DNA of 64,000 nt from Fimbriimonadaceae bacterium (GTDB lineage Bacteria; Armatimonadota; Fimbriimonadia; Fimbriimonadales; Fimbriimonadaceae), in assembly GCA_019187105.1 (NCBI GenBank), contig JABAQM010000001.1:248001-312000 (forward strand), written 5' to 3'. Made by a program: the position numbers and the translations under genes. Each line of letters opens with the position of its first letter. The stretch's first letter is position 1. The notes below the pieces were generated by a model that had not been told where the DNA came from, did no database searches, and was given only the letters and a program-made list of their open reading frames with translations. Positions 1-8,289 of this stretch are shown in pieces.

Positions 1-134
1 GGATCGTCGGCAGCGGTGTTGATCCGCAAGCCCGAGCTGAGGCGCTGGGTAGTTCCGGCCATCATGCCCTCCGTGACACTCAGGTTGCGGAGTGCCGTCA
101 TCGCAGGGATATTTGTGTTGATTCGGAAGCTCAA
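1..134 (-). CDS. fliC: Flagellin, N-terminal fragment (cut by window edge)
   Basis: Reading leftwards from a TTG at 134-132, 44 codons run off the window. They contain FRINTNIPAM, ALRNLS and QRLSSGLRINTAADD, which is the conserved D0/D1 start of bacterial flagellin, the filament subunit exported through the flagellar type III apparatus. GGAGAG lies about 7 nt before the TTG and acts as a ribosome site. A near-consensus sigma-28 promoter sits upstream at 185-211. No ATG is usable in this frame near the start, so the TTG start rests on homology and the ribosome site. The family identity is clear even from this short stretch; the C-terminal part is not in view. Confidence 0.88.
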   Translation of the reverse strand, partial: MSFRINTNIPAMTALRNLSVTEGMMAGTTQRLSSGLRINTAADD

Positions 135-184
135 ATTGGTCTCTCCAATGGATAGGCAGGCATTCTTACGCCTACTAGGTGAAA

Positions 185-211
185 TGATCGGCAACCTGTG
201 GAATAACTTTA
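185..211 (-). promoter_or_regulatory. Sigma-28 (FliA/SigD) type flagellar promoter
   Basis: On the minus strand TAAAGTTA (211-204), an 11-nt spacer and GCCGATCA (192-185) match the known sigma-28 consensus TAAAGTTT-N11-GCCGATAA at 14 of 16 positions with exact spacing. It points at the flagellin start about 50 nt downstream, as expected for a late flagellar gene. Confidence 0.85.
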
Positions 212-238
212 GGTTTTGCGGAGTGTCAAAATCTGGAA

Positions 239-1714
239 GTGAAGCCAGGCTGGGATTCCGACTTCGATCGGCCAAAAGAGGAATGCGGCGTCGTCGGCAT
301 CTATGCCGGGGGTTCTGAGGCAGCCCGCCTCGCATTCTTCGCATTGTTCGCCCTCCAGCATCGCGGGCAGGAGTCAGCCGGGATTGCCGTTAGCGATGGC
401 CACCAGGTCGTCATGCACCGGGACATGGGGCTGGTCAGCCAAGTCTTCGACGAGGAGATTCTCTCGACGCTTCCGGGACATCTGTCGGTTGGGCATACGC
501 GGTACAGCACGACGGGCGCATCGGTGCTGCGCAACGCGCAGCCCGTCTTTTGCCAGAGCCTGGTCGGTGAGATTGCGGTCGCCCATAATGGCAACCTCAT
601 CAATTCGAGGGAGCTTCGCGATCAAATGGTCGCGGATGGCGAGCATTTCGACGGCACCAGCGACAGCGAGATCATCGCGCGCCTCCTGGTGCGCTACATG
701 GCGGCGGGACCGGAACACGCGGTAGCGATGGCCATGCGCCAGATTCGCGGGGCATACAGCGTCACGGTACTCACGCCGACGATGCTGATCGGGTTCCGGG
801 ATCCCAACGGCGTGCGGCCGCTCGTCGTCGGCACGCTACCTGACGGCTATATCCTGGCGAGCGAGAGCTGTGCCTTTGGTCCCGTCGCCGCCACCGAGAT
901 TCGGGAGCTTGAGCCAGGCGAGATGGCGATTATCGATGACAAGGGCCTTCGATTCGCTCAAGGCGCGCCGCCTGAGCGCCCCTCGATGTGTCTGTTCGAG
1001 TTCATTTACTTCGCTCGACCCGATTCGAGGATGTATGGCACTTCCCTTTACGCCGCCCGTGAGCGCATGGGCGAGCAATTGGCCGAAGAGCATCCCGTGG
1101 AGGCGGATATCGTGGTTCCGGTTCCGGACAGCGGGATACCAGCCGCTTTGGGTTATTCTCGCCGCAGTGGCATTCCCTATCGGGAGGGGATGACCAAGAG
1201 CCGTTACATCCACCGAACCTTTATCCAGCCGGACCAGCGAATGCGGGAAATGGGTGTTCGGATGAAGCTGACGCCATTGGCGGATCACATCAGCGGCCAG
1301 CGAATCGTCCTAGTCGACGATTCCATCGTCCGTGCCACCACCACCCGCCAGATCGTCAAGCTTCTGTTCGACACCGGCGCCAAGGAAGTCCATGTTAGAA
1401 TCACGGCTCCGCCCATTCGCTTCCCATGCTTTTACGGCATCGACATGGCGAGCAAGGGCGAACTGGCGGCGGCGATCATGTCGGTCGATCAGATTCGGGA
1501 CCATGTCGGCGCGACGAGCCTCGGCTATCTCTCGATCGAGGGCGCTACCCAAGCGGTGCGGCAAGACGGCAAGGGCTTCTGCCTGGCGTGCTTCAACGGC
1601 GACTACCCGATCACCGTCCCGGATCAGCTGTCGAAGCTTGCGTTCGAGGAAGTTGGCCAGATTGGCGAGATGGCGACGGTGGCGACGGGCCAGCTCAAGC
1701 TCATCGAGTTCTAG
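239..1714 (+). CDS. purF: Amidophosphoribosyltransferase (first step of purine synthesis)
   Basis: It transfers the glutamine amide nitrogen to PRPP to give 5-phosphoribosylamine. The N-terminal class II glutaminase begins at Cys16 (EECGVVGIY), so a short propeptide must be removed as in Bacillus-type PurF. The C-terminal phosphoribosyltransferase has the PRPP loop IVLVDDSIVR near residue 360. Four cysteines at the positions used for a 4Fe-4S cluster are present (MCLFEF, FPCFYG and the CLAC pair), indicating the oxygen-sensitive iron-sulfur type. The 491 aa length is normal. It starts with GTG, and CAAAAT lies 6 nt upstream as a possible weak -10. It converges with the Nudix gene, with only 3 nt between stops. 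Confidence 0.96.
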   Translation: MKPGWDSDFDRPKEECGVVGIYAGGSEAARLAFFALFALQHRGQESAGIAVSDGHQVVMHRDMGLVSQVFDEEILSTLPGHLSVGHTRYSTTGASVLRNAQPVFCQSLVGEIAVAHNGNLINSRELRDQMVADGEHFDGTSDSEIIARLLVRYMAAGPEHAVAMAMRQIRGAYSVTVLTPTMLIGFRDPNGVRPLVVGTLPDGYILASESCAFGPVAATEIRELEPGEMAIIDDKGLRFAQGAPPERPSMCLFEFIYFARPDSRMYGTSLYAARERMGEQLAEEHPVEADIVVPVPDSGIPAALGYSRRSGIPYREGMTKSRYIHRTFIQPDQRMREMGVRMKLTPLADHISGQRIVLVDDSIVRATTTRQIVKLLFDTGAKEVHVRITAPPIRFPCFYGIDMASKGELAAAIMSVDQIRDHVGATSLGYLSIEGATQAVRQDGKGFCLACFNGDYPITVPDQLSKLAFEEVGQIGEMATVATGQLKLIEF

Positions 1715-1717
1715 GAA

Positions 1718-2215
1718 CTATTGCCAGTCTGGGTGCGCGCGCACGGCGGCATCCCGCCGATCAAGAACCTCTCGTGAGTGGCAGAACACTTCGTGGGTTA
1801 GATCGTTCCACAAGTGGTAGATGTCGGGCAGCTCTTCCAGGGTGACCAACCGTCGGCCACGAGACTCAAAATCCGGATTCATTTCGACAAGCTTCAGCAC
1901 GCGGGCTACGTACACGTCTGCCCACCGGACTTCGCGACGCTCGGTGATTCGGTAGCAGCCGATGTATTGCATCTCGCTGAGGATGGCGCCGGCTTCTTCT
2001 TGCGCTTCCCGGAGGGCCGCTTCCCACGAGGATTCATGGGGCTCCACCCGGCCCGAAGGAATGCACCACCCGCGGTCCTCGATGTCGCAGATCAGGATCT
2101 TGTCCTGGTACCACGGGAAGACCAGGGCAGCAAAGGATCGGAGCGGCGCCCGAAACGGGGCCGGATGAAACTCCAGCGACTGTCGCCCATATCTTCCTGA
2201 AGAAAAACGCTTCAT
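1718..2215 (-). CDS. Nudix hydrolase
   Basis: A 165 aa protein with an intact Nudix box: G-x5-E-x7-REAQEEAG, beginning GRVEPHE around residue 56. This loop coordinates Mg2+ for hydrolysis of a nucleoside diphosphate linked to another moiety. The substrate cannot be told from sequence; WYQDKILICDIEDRGWCIPSG resembles general NTP/8-oxo-dGTP type members. Its ATG overlaps the stop of lepB (ATGA, 2212-2215), so the two are probably translationally coupled. Confidence 0.85.
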   Translation of the reverse strand: MKRFSSGRYGRQSLEFHPAPFRAPLRSFAALVFPWYQDKILICDIEDRGWCIPSGRVEPHESSWEAALREAQEEAGAILSEMQYIGCYRITERREVRWADVYVARVLKLVEMNPDFESRGRRLVTLEELPDIYHLWNDLTHEVFCHSREVLDRRDAAVRAHPDWQ

Positions 2216-2658
2216 CGAATGACAATAACTTTGCCTACTACTCTATCGGCATCGATTGGCCCATAATTCCGGCTGTCCTCGGAAACCAGCAGGTTATCGC
2301 CAAGGACATAGTAGTGTCCTTCCGGAACAATGAACTCCCCGTCGGCCAGCTGATGGTCATAGGGAACGAACTTAAGATTCACCTTCTCGCCAGGCATCCG
2401 ATACACCCGCTTAATCCAGTATTCGTTGGGTTCGTCGCCCTCGATGACCACGACGTCGTTGCGACGAATATCCCCTACTAACCAGTACGCCTTGGTGATA
2501 AGCACGCGATCACCGTTCTTGAAGATGGGCAGCATGGAGTCGCCCTTGACCTCGATCGTCTTGAAGTTGACGAAGAAGAAAACGGCGCCGCACAGCACGA
2601 GCAGCAGCAAGATGCCAAATCCCCTGAATAGCCGCCTCTTCGTCGTTCCGCTCGACAT
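2212..2658 (-). CDS. lepB: Signal peptidase I
   Basis: A membrane protease that removes signal peptides from exported proteins. One N-terminal membrane segment (LLLVLCGAVFFFVNF) is followed by the S26 catalytic core: nucleophile Ser in VKGDSMLP, general base Lys in YWIKRVYRMPG, and the structural GDN..SEDSRNYG box. At 148 aa it is short, as in Gram-positive-like enzymes. ATG 2658 is preferred; an in-frame TTG at 2709 would add 17 basic residues without a better ribosome site. The Nudix gene is coupled downstream. Confidence 0.93.
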   Translation of the reverse strand: MSSGTTKRRLFRGFGILLLLVLCGAVFFFVNFKTIEVKGDSMLPIFKNGDRVLITKAYWLVGDIRRNDVVVIEGDEPNEYWIKRVYRMPGEKVNLKFVPYDHQLADGEFIVPEGHYYVLGDNLLVSEDSRNYGPIDADRVVGKVIVIR

Positions 2659-2725
2659 TCTTGGAAATCCCCGTCCCCGCCGCCTGGCATAACCGGCGGT
2701 TATACTCAAGGATCAGCACGCCCTT

Positions 2726-3265
2726 GTGGTTGATTGTAGTCCCATGATGTCCCTAACTGCAGGTCTGGCCGTCGCTAGTTCGCCGCTGCTGACGGTTGCG
2801 GTGGTTGCGGCTGCAGCCGGACTCGTTGTGGCCGTCGTGCTTGGCGTCCAACTGCACGCCCTGCGGCGGCGCTTCCGGACGCTGCTCGACGGTGCAAGGG
2901 GTGAAAATCTGGAACGGATGCTGATCGAACACGCGGACCAACGAGTTCAATTCGATAGCAGGCTGGAAAAGCTCGAAAGGCAGTCGACAAACTTGGATCG
3001 GCGCGTCAAGTCGAGCGTACGGTATGTCGGTCTGGTTCGGTTCGACGCGTTCCCCGATGTCGGAGGCAGGCAGAGCTTCGCCTTAGCGGTTTACGACGAA
3101 GAAGGAAACGGGGTCGTGGTCTCCAGCTTGGTCGGACGAACGGATAGTCGAGTTTACGGCAAGCCATTGGTTGCCGGGGATTCCGAGCATACGCTGTCGG
3201 CGGAGGAACAGCAAGCGATCGAACAAGCGGCGTACCGGCATTCCCGGGAAAAGCTGACCCTATGA
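2726..3265 (+). CDS. DUF4446 family membrane-anchored protein
   Basis: One N-terminal membrane helix (SPLLTVAVVAAAAGLVVAVVLG) is followed by a coiled-coil-like stretch and the conserved DUF4446 domain (SSVRYVGLVRFDAFPDVGG, SFALAVYD, NGVVVSS). The family's function is unknown; it recurs as a small membrane protein in many Gram-positive-like genomes. The start is uncertain: GTG 2726, or ATG 2744/2747. A TATACT at 2701-2706 may be its -10. The stop overlaps the next ATG (ATGA, 3262-3265), so it is cotranslated with the sigma factor. Confidence 0.8.
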   Translation: MVDCSPMMSLTAGLAVASSPLLTVAVVAAAAGLVVAVVLGVQLHALRRRFRTLLDGARGENLERMLIEHADQRVQFDSRLEKLERQSTNLDRRVKSSVRYVGLVRFDAFPDVGGRQSFALAVYDEEGNGVVVSSLVGRTDSRVYGKPLVAGDSEHTLSAEEQQAIEQAAYRHSREKLTL

Positions 3266-3855
3266 GCGCCGGGCAAGACGATCAGCTGCTGATCAGCCGC
3301 TGTCAGCAGGGGGACCGGGGCGCATTTGACGACCTGATTTCCAAACATGAACAACGGGCCTACCAGTTCGCCTATCGCTTGACAAACAACACGGACGAAG
3401 CCTCCGACATCGTGGCCGACGCCTTCATTCGCGTTTACAATGCCCTTCCCAACTTCCGGGGGCAGAGCGCCTTCACGACGTGGCTTTATCGGATTCTAAC
3501 CAACTGCTATCTGGATTACCGGAAGCGCGATCGTGGACGGCATCATGCCAGTCTAGAAACCAACCTGCAGACCGAGCACGGCGAAGTCGAGCGGCAAGTC
3601 GAGGATCTTGGAGACGGGCCGGCTGAGCTTGCCGAGCGGGATGCTCGAGAACTGGCCGTTCAGCGGGCGCTGAGAAAACTGCCTGAGTACCAGAGGGCGA
3701 TGCTCGTGATGTACCACGTCGAACAGCTTTCTTACGAGGAGATTGCAGACGTACAAGACTTGCCGATCGGGACGGTCAAATCCCGCCTCAACCGGGCTCG
3801 CCTGTCCCTTCGAGAGTTATTGGCCAAAGATGAGGAACTCTTTGTTATCGATTAA
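3262..3855 (+). CDS. ECF-type RNA polymerase sigma factor
   Basis: A 197 aa sigma-70 family member holding only regions 2 and 4. Region 2 is at about residues 25-92 (AYQFAYRLTNNTDEASDIV, FTTWLYRILTN). Region 4 is at about 135-190 (LPEYQRAMLVMYHVEQLSYEEIA, GTVKSRLNRAR). It redirects RNA polymerase to its own promoter set, typically for envelope or stress functions. It overlaps DUF4446 by ATGA and lies 19 nt before a membrane anti-sigma candidate, the usual operon partner. Confidence 0.93.
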   Translation: MSAGQDDQLLISRCQQGDRGAFDDLISKHEQRAYQFAYRLTNNTDEASDIVADAFIRVYNALPNFRGQSAFTTWLYRILTNCYLDYRKRDRGRHHASLETNLQTEHGEVERQVEDLGDGPAELAERDARELAVQRALRKLPEYQRAMLVMYHVEQLSYEEIADVQDLPIGTVKSRLNRARLSLRELLAKDEELFVID

Positions 3856-3874
3856 TGTCAAATAAACGAATCGT

Positions 3875-4705
3875 ATGACCCCGAACAAAGCACGAGAACT
3901 GTTTTCAGCGCACCTCGAAGGCGAACTGTCTGGCGAGCGCCGAAATCAATTCGAGGCGAAACTTGCCTCGGATGCCGAGTTGCGTCGGGAGTTCATGTTC
4001 TTCAAGGACGCTATCGCCAGCCTGGAGACCAGCCGGAACCAAAGCATCGAAATCCCGGCCGATTTGCACGAACGCATCTCGCGGGTCGTGGACCGGCATA
4101 TTTACGAGACCAAGCAACGCCACATTCACGTACCGTGGTGGCGCCGGCTGACGCTCGTGGCCACCGCAGCCACGGCGATCGTGGGTGCGATCATCGCGTT
4201 CAAATCGGGTGGAGAGACCTTCGGAGCCGACCCCACGGGCCTCAGCGGTGGCGGAACCGGCCAGTTCGAACTCGTCCACCGCGGCGACGCATGGTTTGCA
4301 ACTTATCGATCGGTTGGCAAAGAGAATTTCGCGATCATGGAGTCGGCGACCGGCAAGGCTCTCTATCAAGCTGAGCTGAACGACAGGAAGGTCGAAAGCG
4401 AGCTTGCGAATCCACATGAGACCCCAGGCCTGGTCACGGTTCGGATGGGCGCCACCAAGGTGGTCTATGTTGCCATTCCTGGCACGGCCCGCCAAACGGA
4501 GCGAACCGGAAAGGGGACGCTATTGGATCTCGCCAAGGCCGTTTCCGGTTTTTATGGCCTACCCGTCGAGGTCAGGACGAACAAGACCCAGGACGAAGTC
4601 GAATGGGACTTTAAGAATGCTGACCCCGTTTCGGCCATCTCAACCAGCCTGGTGAAGACAACCCTCGGCGGAGTTCGCCAGGGCGAGACGATCATTATCG
4701 AGTAA
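3875..4705 (+). CDS. Probable transmembrane anti-sigma factor
   Basis: A 276 aa protein. The cytoplasmic N-terminus (ARELFSAHLEGELSGERRNQFEAKLASD) resembles an anti-sigma domain without the zinc HxxxCxxC motif. One membrane helix (TLVATAATAIVGAIIAF, near residue 100) leads to an extracytoplasmic domain of about 160 aa. The ending, DPVSAISTSLVKTTLGG, recalls secretin/STN-type small domains. Its function is inferred from position directly after the ECF sigma gene and from topology. It converges on the acyl-CoA dehydrogenase with 7 nt between genes. Confidence 0.72.
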   Translation: MTPNKARELFSAHLEGELSGERRNQFEAKLASDAELRREFMFFKDAIASLETSRNQSIEIPADLHERISRVVDRHIYETKQRHIHVPWWRRLTLVATAATAIVGAIIAFKSGGETFGADPTGLSGGGTGQFELVHRGDAWFATYRSVGKENFAIMESATGKALYQAELNDRKVESELANPHETPGLVTVRMGATKVVYVAIPGTARQTERTGKGTLLDLAKAVSGFYGLPVEVRTNKTQDEVEWDFKNADPVSAISTSLVKTTLGGVRQGETIIIE

Positions 4706-4712
4706 ATCTCGT

Positions 4713-6299
4713 CTAGAGCGGGCCACCCTTGGCATACAGGGCATCCGAGATTTCGTCCACATTCGAGCGGGCGGCCGGAAGGGTCACACTCTCACCCGTC
4801 GCCTCTTGATAAGCGGCGGCAGCCCGAGGGTTGGTGATCTGGATGAATCGATCCAACAGCATTTGATGGCCCGATCGCTTTGCCCTTGCCCTGACCGACT
4901 GGTCGGCATAATGGAGAAGCACGAGGTCGCTCAAAGCTCCCAGCTGATTTTGGTGCAGCCGCTTAACGTCGAGTCCAACCTTTTGAATCGTGCGGCCAAG
5001 AAGCTCGCCAATAAAGCTCGACTCCTCGACCTTTGGACCAAGTTTTCCCTCTTGAATTCGACGCAGAATCCGGTCGCCGATGAACACCCGGTTGATCTCG
5101 TTTGTGCCCTCATAGATTCGGCTGACCCGGCAATCCCGATAGATACGGGCGATCGGAAACTCCTCGGTGAATCCGTAGCCTCCGTAGCACTGGAACGCCT
5201 CGTCGACAATCTGCGCCTCCGCTTCGGTCGCAAACACCTTGCAGGCTGAACACTCCACTGAGAATTCCTCCGCGGCGGTTTTGTTACCCTCTACGGTTCC
5301 GCCAAACTCCGCAAACGCTTCGTCGATGAGCGCGCCGGTTCGGTAGATAACCGCCTCGGAGGCATAGAAAAGCGTTGCCATGTCTGCGAATTTCTTGCGA
5401 ACGAGCCCAAATTCGGAGATGGGGGTGCTGAATTGCCTTCGATCCTTTGCGTAGGCGATCGCCTGAACCATCGCCTCTCTCGCCGGGCCGATCGACATGG
5501 ATGCCAGCTTGAAGCGCCCGAGGTTCAACGCATTGAAAGCCACGTGATGCCCCTTCCCTTCTTCGTAGAGAAGATTCTCAAGGGGGATCTCCGCATTTTC
5601 AAGCACGACGCGTGCCGTCGACGAGCCTTTGAGGCCAACCTTGTGCTCTTCGCGCGAGATCGAAATGCCGGGAAAGTCTCTTTCCACAAGGAACGCAGAC
5701 ACCTTCTCCCCGCCTACCTTAGCCATAACGAGGAACTGCTCGGCCCACTTGGCGTTCGATATCCACATCTTCGTGCCGTTCAGGACCCATTTGCTTCCGC
5801 GCTGCTCGGCGCGTGCCGCCATTCCCAAGGCGTCGGTGCCGCTGTTTGGTTCGCTAAGCGCGTAGGCTCCTATCACGGCGCCAGTGGCCAGCGGCGGCAG
5901 GTACTTTTTCTTCTGCTCCTCGTTTCCAAAGAGCGCCAGGCCCACTTGGCTGATTCCACTGGTGACACCGATCGTGACGCTGAAGGAGGCATTGAGGCTC
6001 AAAAACTCAAGGATCCGGGCGGCCAGGTTTTTACCCAAGCCAAGTCCACCGTAAGGTTCCGGCGAGTCGATGCCGCAAAACCCCAGTTCTCCGGCTTTTC
6101 GGATCAGGGCCGGCATCAGGCCTTCCTCCTGGGCGTCAATTCGATCCTGAATCGGCATGACTTCCTTCCGCATGAATTGCTCCGCTGAAGCGATCATGAG
6201 TTCTTCATCGCCGACGAAGTCTTCGGGGGTGAATGTGCGTTCGGGAACCGAATTGAGAAAGGAGCCGCCTTTGGCCTGCGCTACCGCGTTGTGAGCCAT
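4713..6299 (-). CDS. Acyl-CoA dehydrogenase with long C-terminal extension
   Basis: An FAD enzyme forming the alpha,beta double bond in acyl-CoA, the first step of beta-oxidation. The N-terminal helical, central beta (SEPNSGTDA, WISNAKWAEQF) and C-terminal helical (YGGYGFTEEFPIARIYRD) domains are intact. The motif IYEGTNEINR surrounds the usual catalytic region. About 130 extra residues follow, as in Bacillus FadE-like enzymes. ATG 6299 is chosen over GTG 6305; TATCCT at 6314-6309 sits 9 nt before it. There is no thiolase or hydratase neighbour here, so the chain-length preference is unknown. Confidence 0.9.
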   Translation of the reverse strand: MAHNAVAQAKGGSFLNSVPERTFTPEDFVGDEELMIASAEQFMRKEVMPIQDRIDAQEEGLMPALIRKAGELGFCGIDSPEPYGGLGLGKNLAARILEFLSLNASFSVTIGVTSGISQVGLALFGNEEQKKKYLPPLATGAVIGAYALSEPNSGTDALGMAARAEQRGSKWVLNGTKMWISNAKWAEQFLVMAKVGGEKVSAFLVERDFPGISISREEHKVGLKGSSTARVVLENAEIPLENLLYEEGKGHHVAFNALNLGRFKLASMSIGPAREAMVQAIAYAKDRRQFSTPISEFGLVRKKFADMATLFYASEAVIYRTGALIDEAFAEFGGTVEGNKTAAEEFSVECSACKVFATEAEAQIVDEAFQCYGGYGFTEEFPIARIYRDCRVSRIYEGTNEINRVFIGDRILRRIQEGKLGPKVEESSFIGELLGRTIQKVGLDVKRLHQNQLGALSDLVLLHYADQSVRARAKRSGHQMLLDRFIQITNPRAAAAYQEATGESVTLPAARSNVDEISDALYAKGGPL

Positions 6300-6333
6300 C
6301 TCCACGAGAGGATACTTCCCGTTCGCATTGCCG

Positions 6334-6339
6334 TAGAAT
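6334..6339 (+). promoter_or_regulatory. -10 element TAGAAT, leaderless start
   Basis: TAGAAT lies 7 nt before ATG 6347 and there is no Shine-Dalgarno. Transcription would begin at or within a base or two of the start codon. Confidence 0.6.
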
Positions 6340-6346
6340 CGAAGAT

Positions 6347-7147
6347 ATGGGATTCCTTACTTCGATATGGCTTTCGGGCCTGACAATGTGGCTGGCGCCG
6401 CCGCAACTTCTGACGATGGATGCCGCAGAGCGCGAAGAAATCCGAATCGTTCAGGAAGCCGAACAGCGGATCGCCAAAGCGAAAGGCATTCCTGCCCACA
6501 AGGTCACCAACGCTGATATCCTGGCCGACCCTGCGGTCGTTGCCCTCGACCTGCAGGCAGATCGTCGGCCCGACATCATCCGCCGCTACAGCCAAATTGA
6601 CCTCGACGCATTGCCTCCCCTTCTGTCGACGGAGGGCTTCGAGCCGGTATCTGCCAATCCAGACCAGATTCCGGAGTGGACCGTCCTGGATGCGACAAGT
6701 CGGCCCCCCAAACCCATTAGCTTGCGGGTTTTCGCGGAGATGAAGCTCAACGTGTACAGTATCGAGTTTGAGCGGAAGATGCCGTTGCCACCGCCCGATC
6801 CTAGCAAGCCGGTGGTCCAACTGCCCGAGCCGGTTATCGTGAAACAGCTGTACGGACCGATTCTGGAAAGCCACTGGAAGGACGTCATCGAGGGCGCTGA
6901 AAAGAGCGGCACCAAGATCACGGTGAAGGCGGTGTATCCGATTAAGGTGTACCGAAAGGGCGACCAACTCCTAGCCGTCGCGGAGGGAGGTTGCCGGTTT
7001 CCGCATCGCTTCAGCGCCCAGCCGTCATCGTTCTATCGCATTCCGTACACGGATTACCTTGCGATCGCCACGAGCCAGCGTACACCTGAAGCCTTGCGGT
7101 TTCCGCGAATGGGTCGAATTCAGTTTGCGGTTTCGGTAGATAAGTAG
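6347..7147 (+). CDS. Uncharacterised exported protein
   Basis: A 266 aa protein with no family I recognise. The first 20 residues (MGFLTSIWLSGLTMWLAPP) look like a weak signal peptide or anchor. A charged helical stretch follows (AEREEIRIVQEAEQRIAKAKG), then a mixed domain with a Pro-rich linker (MPLPPPDPSKPVVQLPEPVIV, split here as MPLPPPDPSKP and VVQLPEPVIV). The C-terminus is beta-rich (ITVKAVYPIKVYRKGDQLLAVAEGG, part). Its -10 is 7 nt from ATG. It is divergent from the acyl-CoA dehydrogenase and 19 nt before ilvE, which has its own -10. Confidence 0.7.
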   Translation: MGFLTSIWLSGLTMWLAPPQLLTMDAAEREEIRIVQEAEQRIAKAKGIPAHKVTNADILADPAVVALDLQADRRPDIIRRYSQIDLDALPPLLSTEGFEPVSANPDQIPEWTVLDATSRPPKPISLRVFAEMKLNVYSIEFERKMPLPPPDPSKPVVQLPEPVIVKQLYGPILESHWKDVIEGAEKSGTKITVKAVYPIKVYRKGDQLLAVAEGGCRFPHRFSAQPSSFYRIPYTDYLAIATSQRTPEALRFPRMGRIQFAVSVDK

Positions 7148-7154
7148 GGTCGGA

Positions 7155-7160
7155 TACAAT
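7155..7160 (+). promoter_or_regulatory. -10 element TACAAT, leaderless start of ilvE
   Basis: TACAAT ends 6 nt before ATG 7167, inside the 19-nt gap after the preceding stop. No ribosome site is present. Confidence 0.6.
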
Positions 7161-7166
7161 GCAACC

Positions 7167-8063
7167 ATGGCAAAGCTCGTTTGGCTGAATGGCCAGGTCA
7201 TGCCGCTTGAAACCGCGGTCACCAGTGTTGCGGACCACGCCCACCTTTATGGCGATGGGTTGTTTGAGGGTATCCGGATCTACGGCCGGCGGATTTTCAA
7301 GCTAGACGAGCATCTCGAACGCCTATACCATGGCATCTCCTTCCTCGGTTTTGAAATGAGAATGGGAATCGAAGAGCTGCGAGAGATCGTGCTGGATGTC
7401 TGCCGACAGGCCGACATCTCCGATGGATACATTCGGCTGAATGTCACCCGTGGCACCGGACTTGGGCTGGATCCCAAAAACATCAATCGCGAGCCTAACG
7501 TCATGGTGATGATCTCTACGCTCGCGCTGTATTCGCCGGAGATGTATGACCGGGGCTTGGATGTCGTCACTTCCTCGATCAGAGTGATTCCTCCGGATGC
7601 CCTCGATCCACGAGTCAAGTGCATCGGTCGCTATGCTTCCAACATTCTGGCCAAGCAAGAAGCCAACAGAAAGGGTGCGGGAGAAGGCCTCCTCCTCAAC
7701 AGCCAGGGTTACTTGGCAGAGTGTACGGGGGACAACCTGTTTCTCATCCAAAACGGCCAGATCCGGACCCCCCATCCGGCGTGCGGCATCCTTGCGGGCA
7801 TCACCCGAAATACGGTGATCGAATTGGCCCGAGGAGAGGGAATTCGGGTAACCGAGGACTTCCTCACGATGTTCGACATCTATTCGGCCGAAGAAGCCTT
7901 CCTGACGGGCACGGCCGCTGAAGTGATTCCGATGGTGTCGCTGGATGGAAATCCGATCGGAAACGGCAAGCCGGGACCGCTTACCCGCCAGATCATGAAG
8001 CTGTTCCGAGAAAGCACCACTTCTGGCGTTCCATTCGATCAAGCACAGGCCATTGCGGTCTGA
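7167..8063 (+). CDS. ilvE: Branched-chain amino acid aminotransferase (class IV)
   Basis: A PLP enzyme of fold type IV that interconverts Leu/Ile/Val with their 2-oxo acids. The 298 aa protein shows the family signature VKCIGRYASNILAKQEA, with the Schiff-base Lys in VKC, then GEGLLLN and ECTGDNLFLI, and TGTAAEVIPMVSLDG near the C-terminus. The N-terminal HLYGDGLFEGIRIYGRRIF is typical of BCAT; D-amino acid transaminase is a related alternative. A small zinc-ribbon gene begins inside its last codons. Confidence 0.9.
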   Translation: MAKLVWLNGQVMPLETAVTSVADHAHLYGDGLFEGIRIYGRRIFKLDEHLERLYHGISFLGFEMRMGIEELREIVLDVCRQADISDGYIRLNVTRGTGLGLDPKNINREPNVMVMISTLALYSPEMYDRGLDVVTSSIRVIPPDALDPRVKCIGRYASNILAKQEANRKGAGEGLLLNSQGYLAECTGDNLFLIQNGQIRTPHPACGILAGITRNTVIELARGEGIRVTEDFLTMFDIYSAEEAFLTGTAAEVIPMVSLDGNPIGNGKPGPLTRQIMKLFRESTTSGVPFDQAQAIAV

Positions 8064-8277
8064 GCGGGTCGAATCGACAGGCGTTTCCCGCTTCGTTCGG
8101 GGATTGTGGGCCACACACCGGGTAGGCGAACTTTGCCCATTTTGCGGCACGACTCAGGCTGAGTTCAGCGCAACCCGGCTCTACGGCTGCCCGCTGTGCG
8201 TCGACGTCTTCGAGACTGAACGTGCCAATCCCCGTCCCCGAACGTCCCTTCTGATAAGGCTGCTCCCAGCCGATTAG
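8053..8277 (+). CDS. Small McsA-like zinc-ribbon protein
   Basis: A 74 aa frame starting at TTG 8053, overlapping the ilvE end by 11 nt. It contains CPFCGTTQAEF-x6-GCPLCVDVF, a CxxC...CxxC ribbon whose spacing and context match the second zinc finger of McsA (the McsB activator) and the UvrB/UvrC-interacting protein family. The UVR motif and first finger of full-length McsA are absent. The start codon is uncertain, but the motif is too specific to be chance. Its role is unknown; metal-dependent protein binding is the cautious inference. Confidence 0.65.
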   Translation: MRSERVESTGVSRFVRGLWATHRVGELCPFCGTTQAEFSATRLYGCPLCVDVFETERANPRPRTSLLIRLLPAD

Positions 8278-8278
8278 G

Positions 8279-8284
8279 TAACTT
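8279..8284 (+). promoter_or_regulatory. Possible -10 TAACTT
   Basis: TAACTT lies 5 nt before ATG 8290 and 8 nt before the second in-frame ATG 8293, consistent with a leaderless start at ATG 8293. Confidence 0.4.
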
Positions 8285-8289
8285 AGCTA

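Noticed and set aside
2659-2709. Longer lepB from TTG 2709
   Set aside because: Adds a basic 17-residue segment with no ribosome site; ATG 2658 places the membrane helix at the usual distance.
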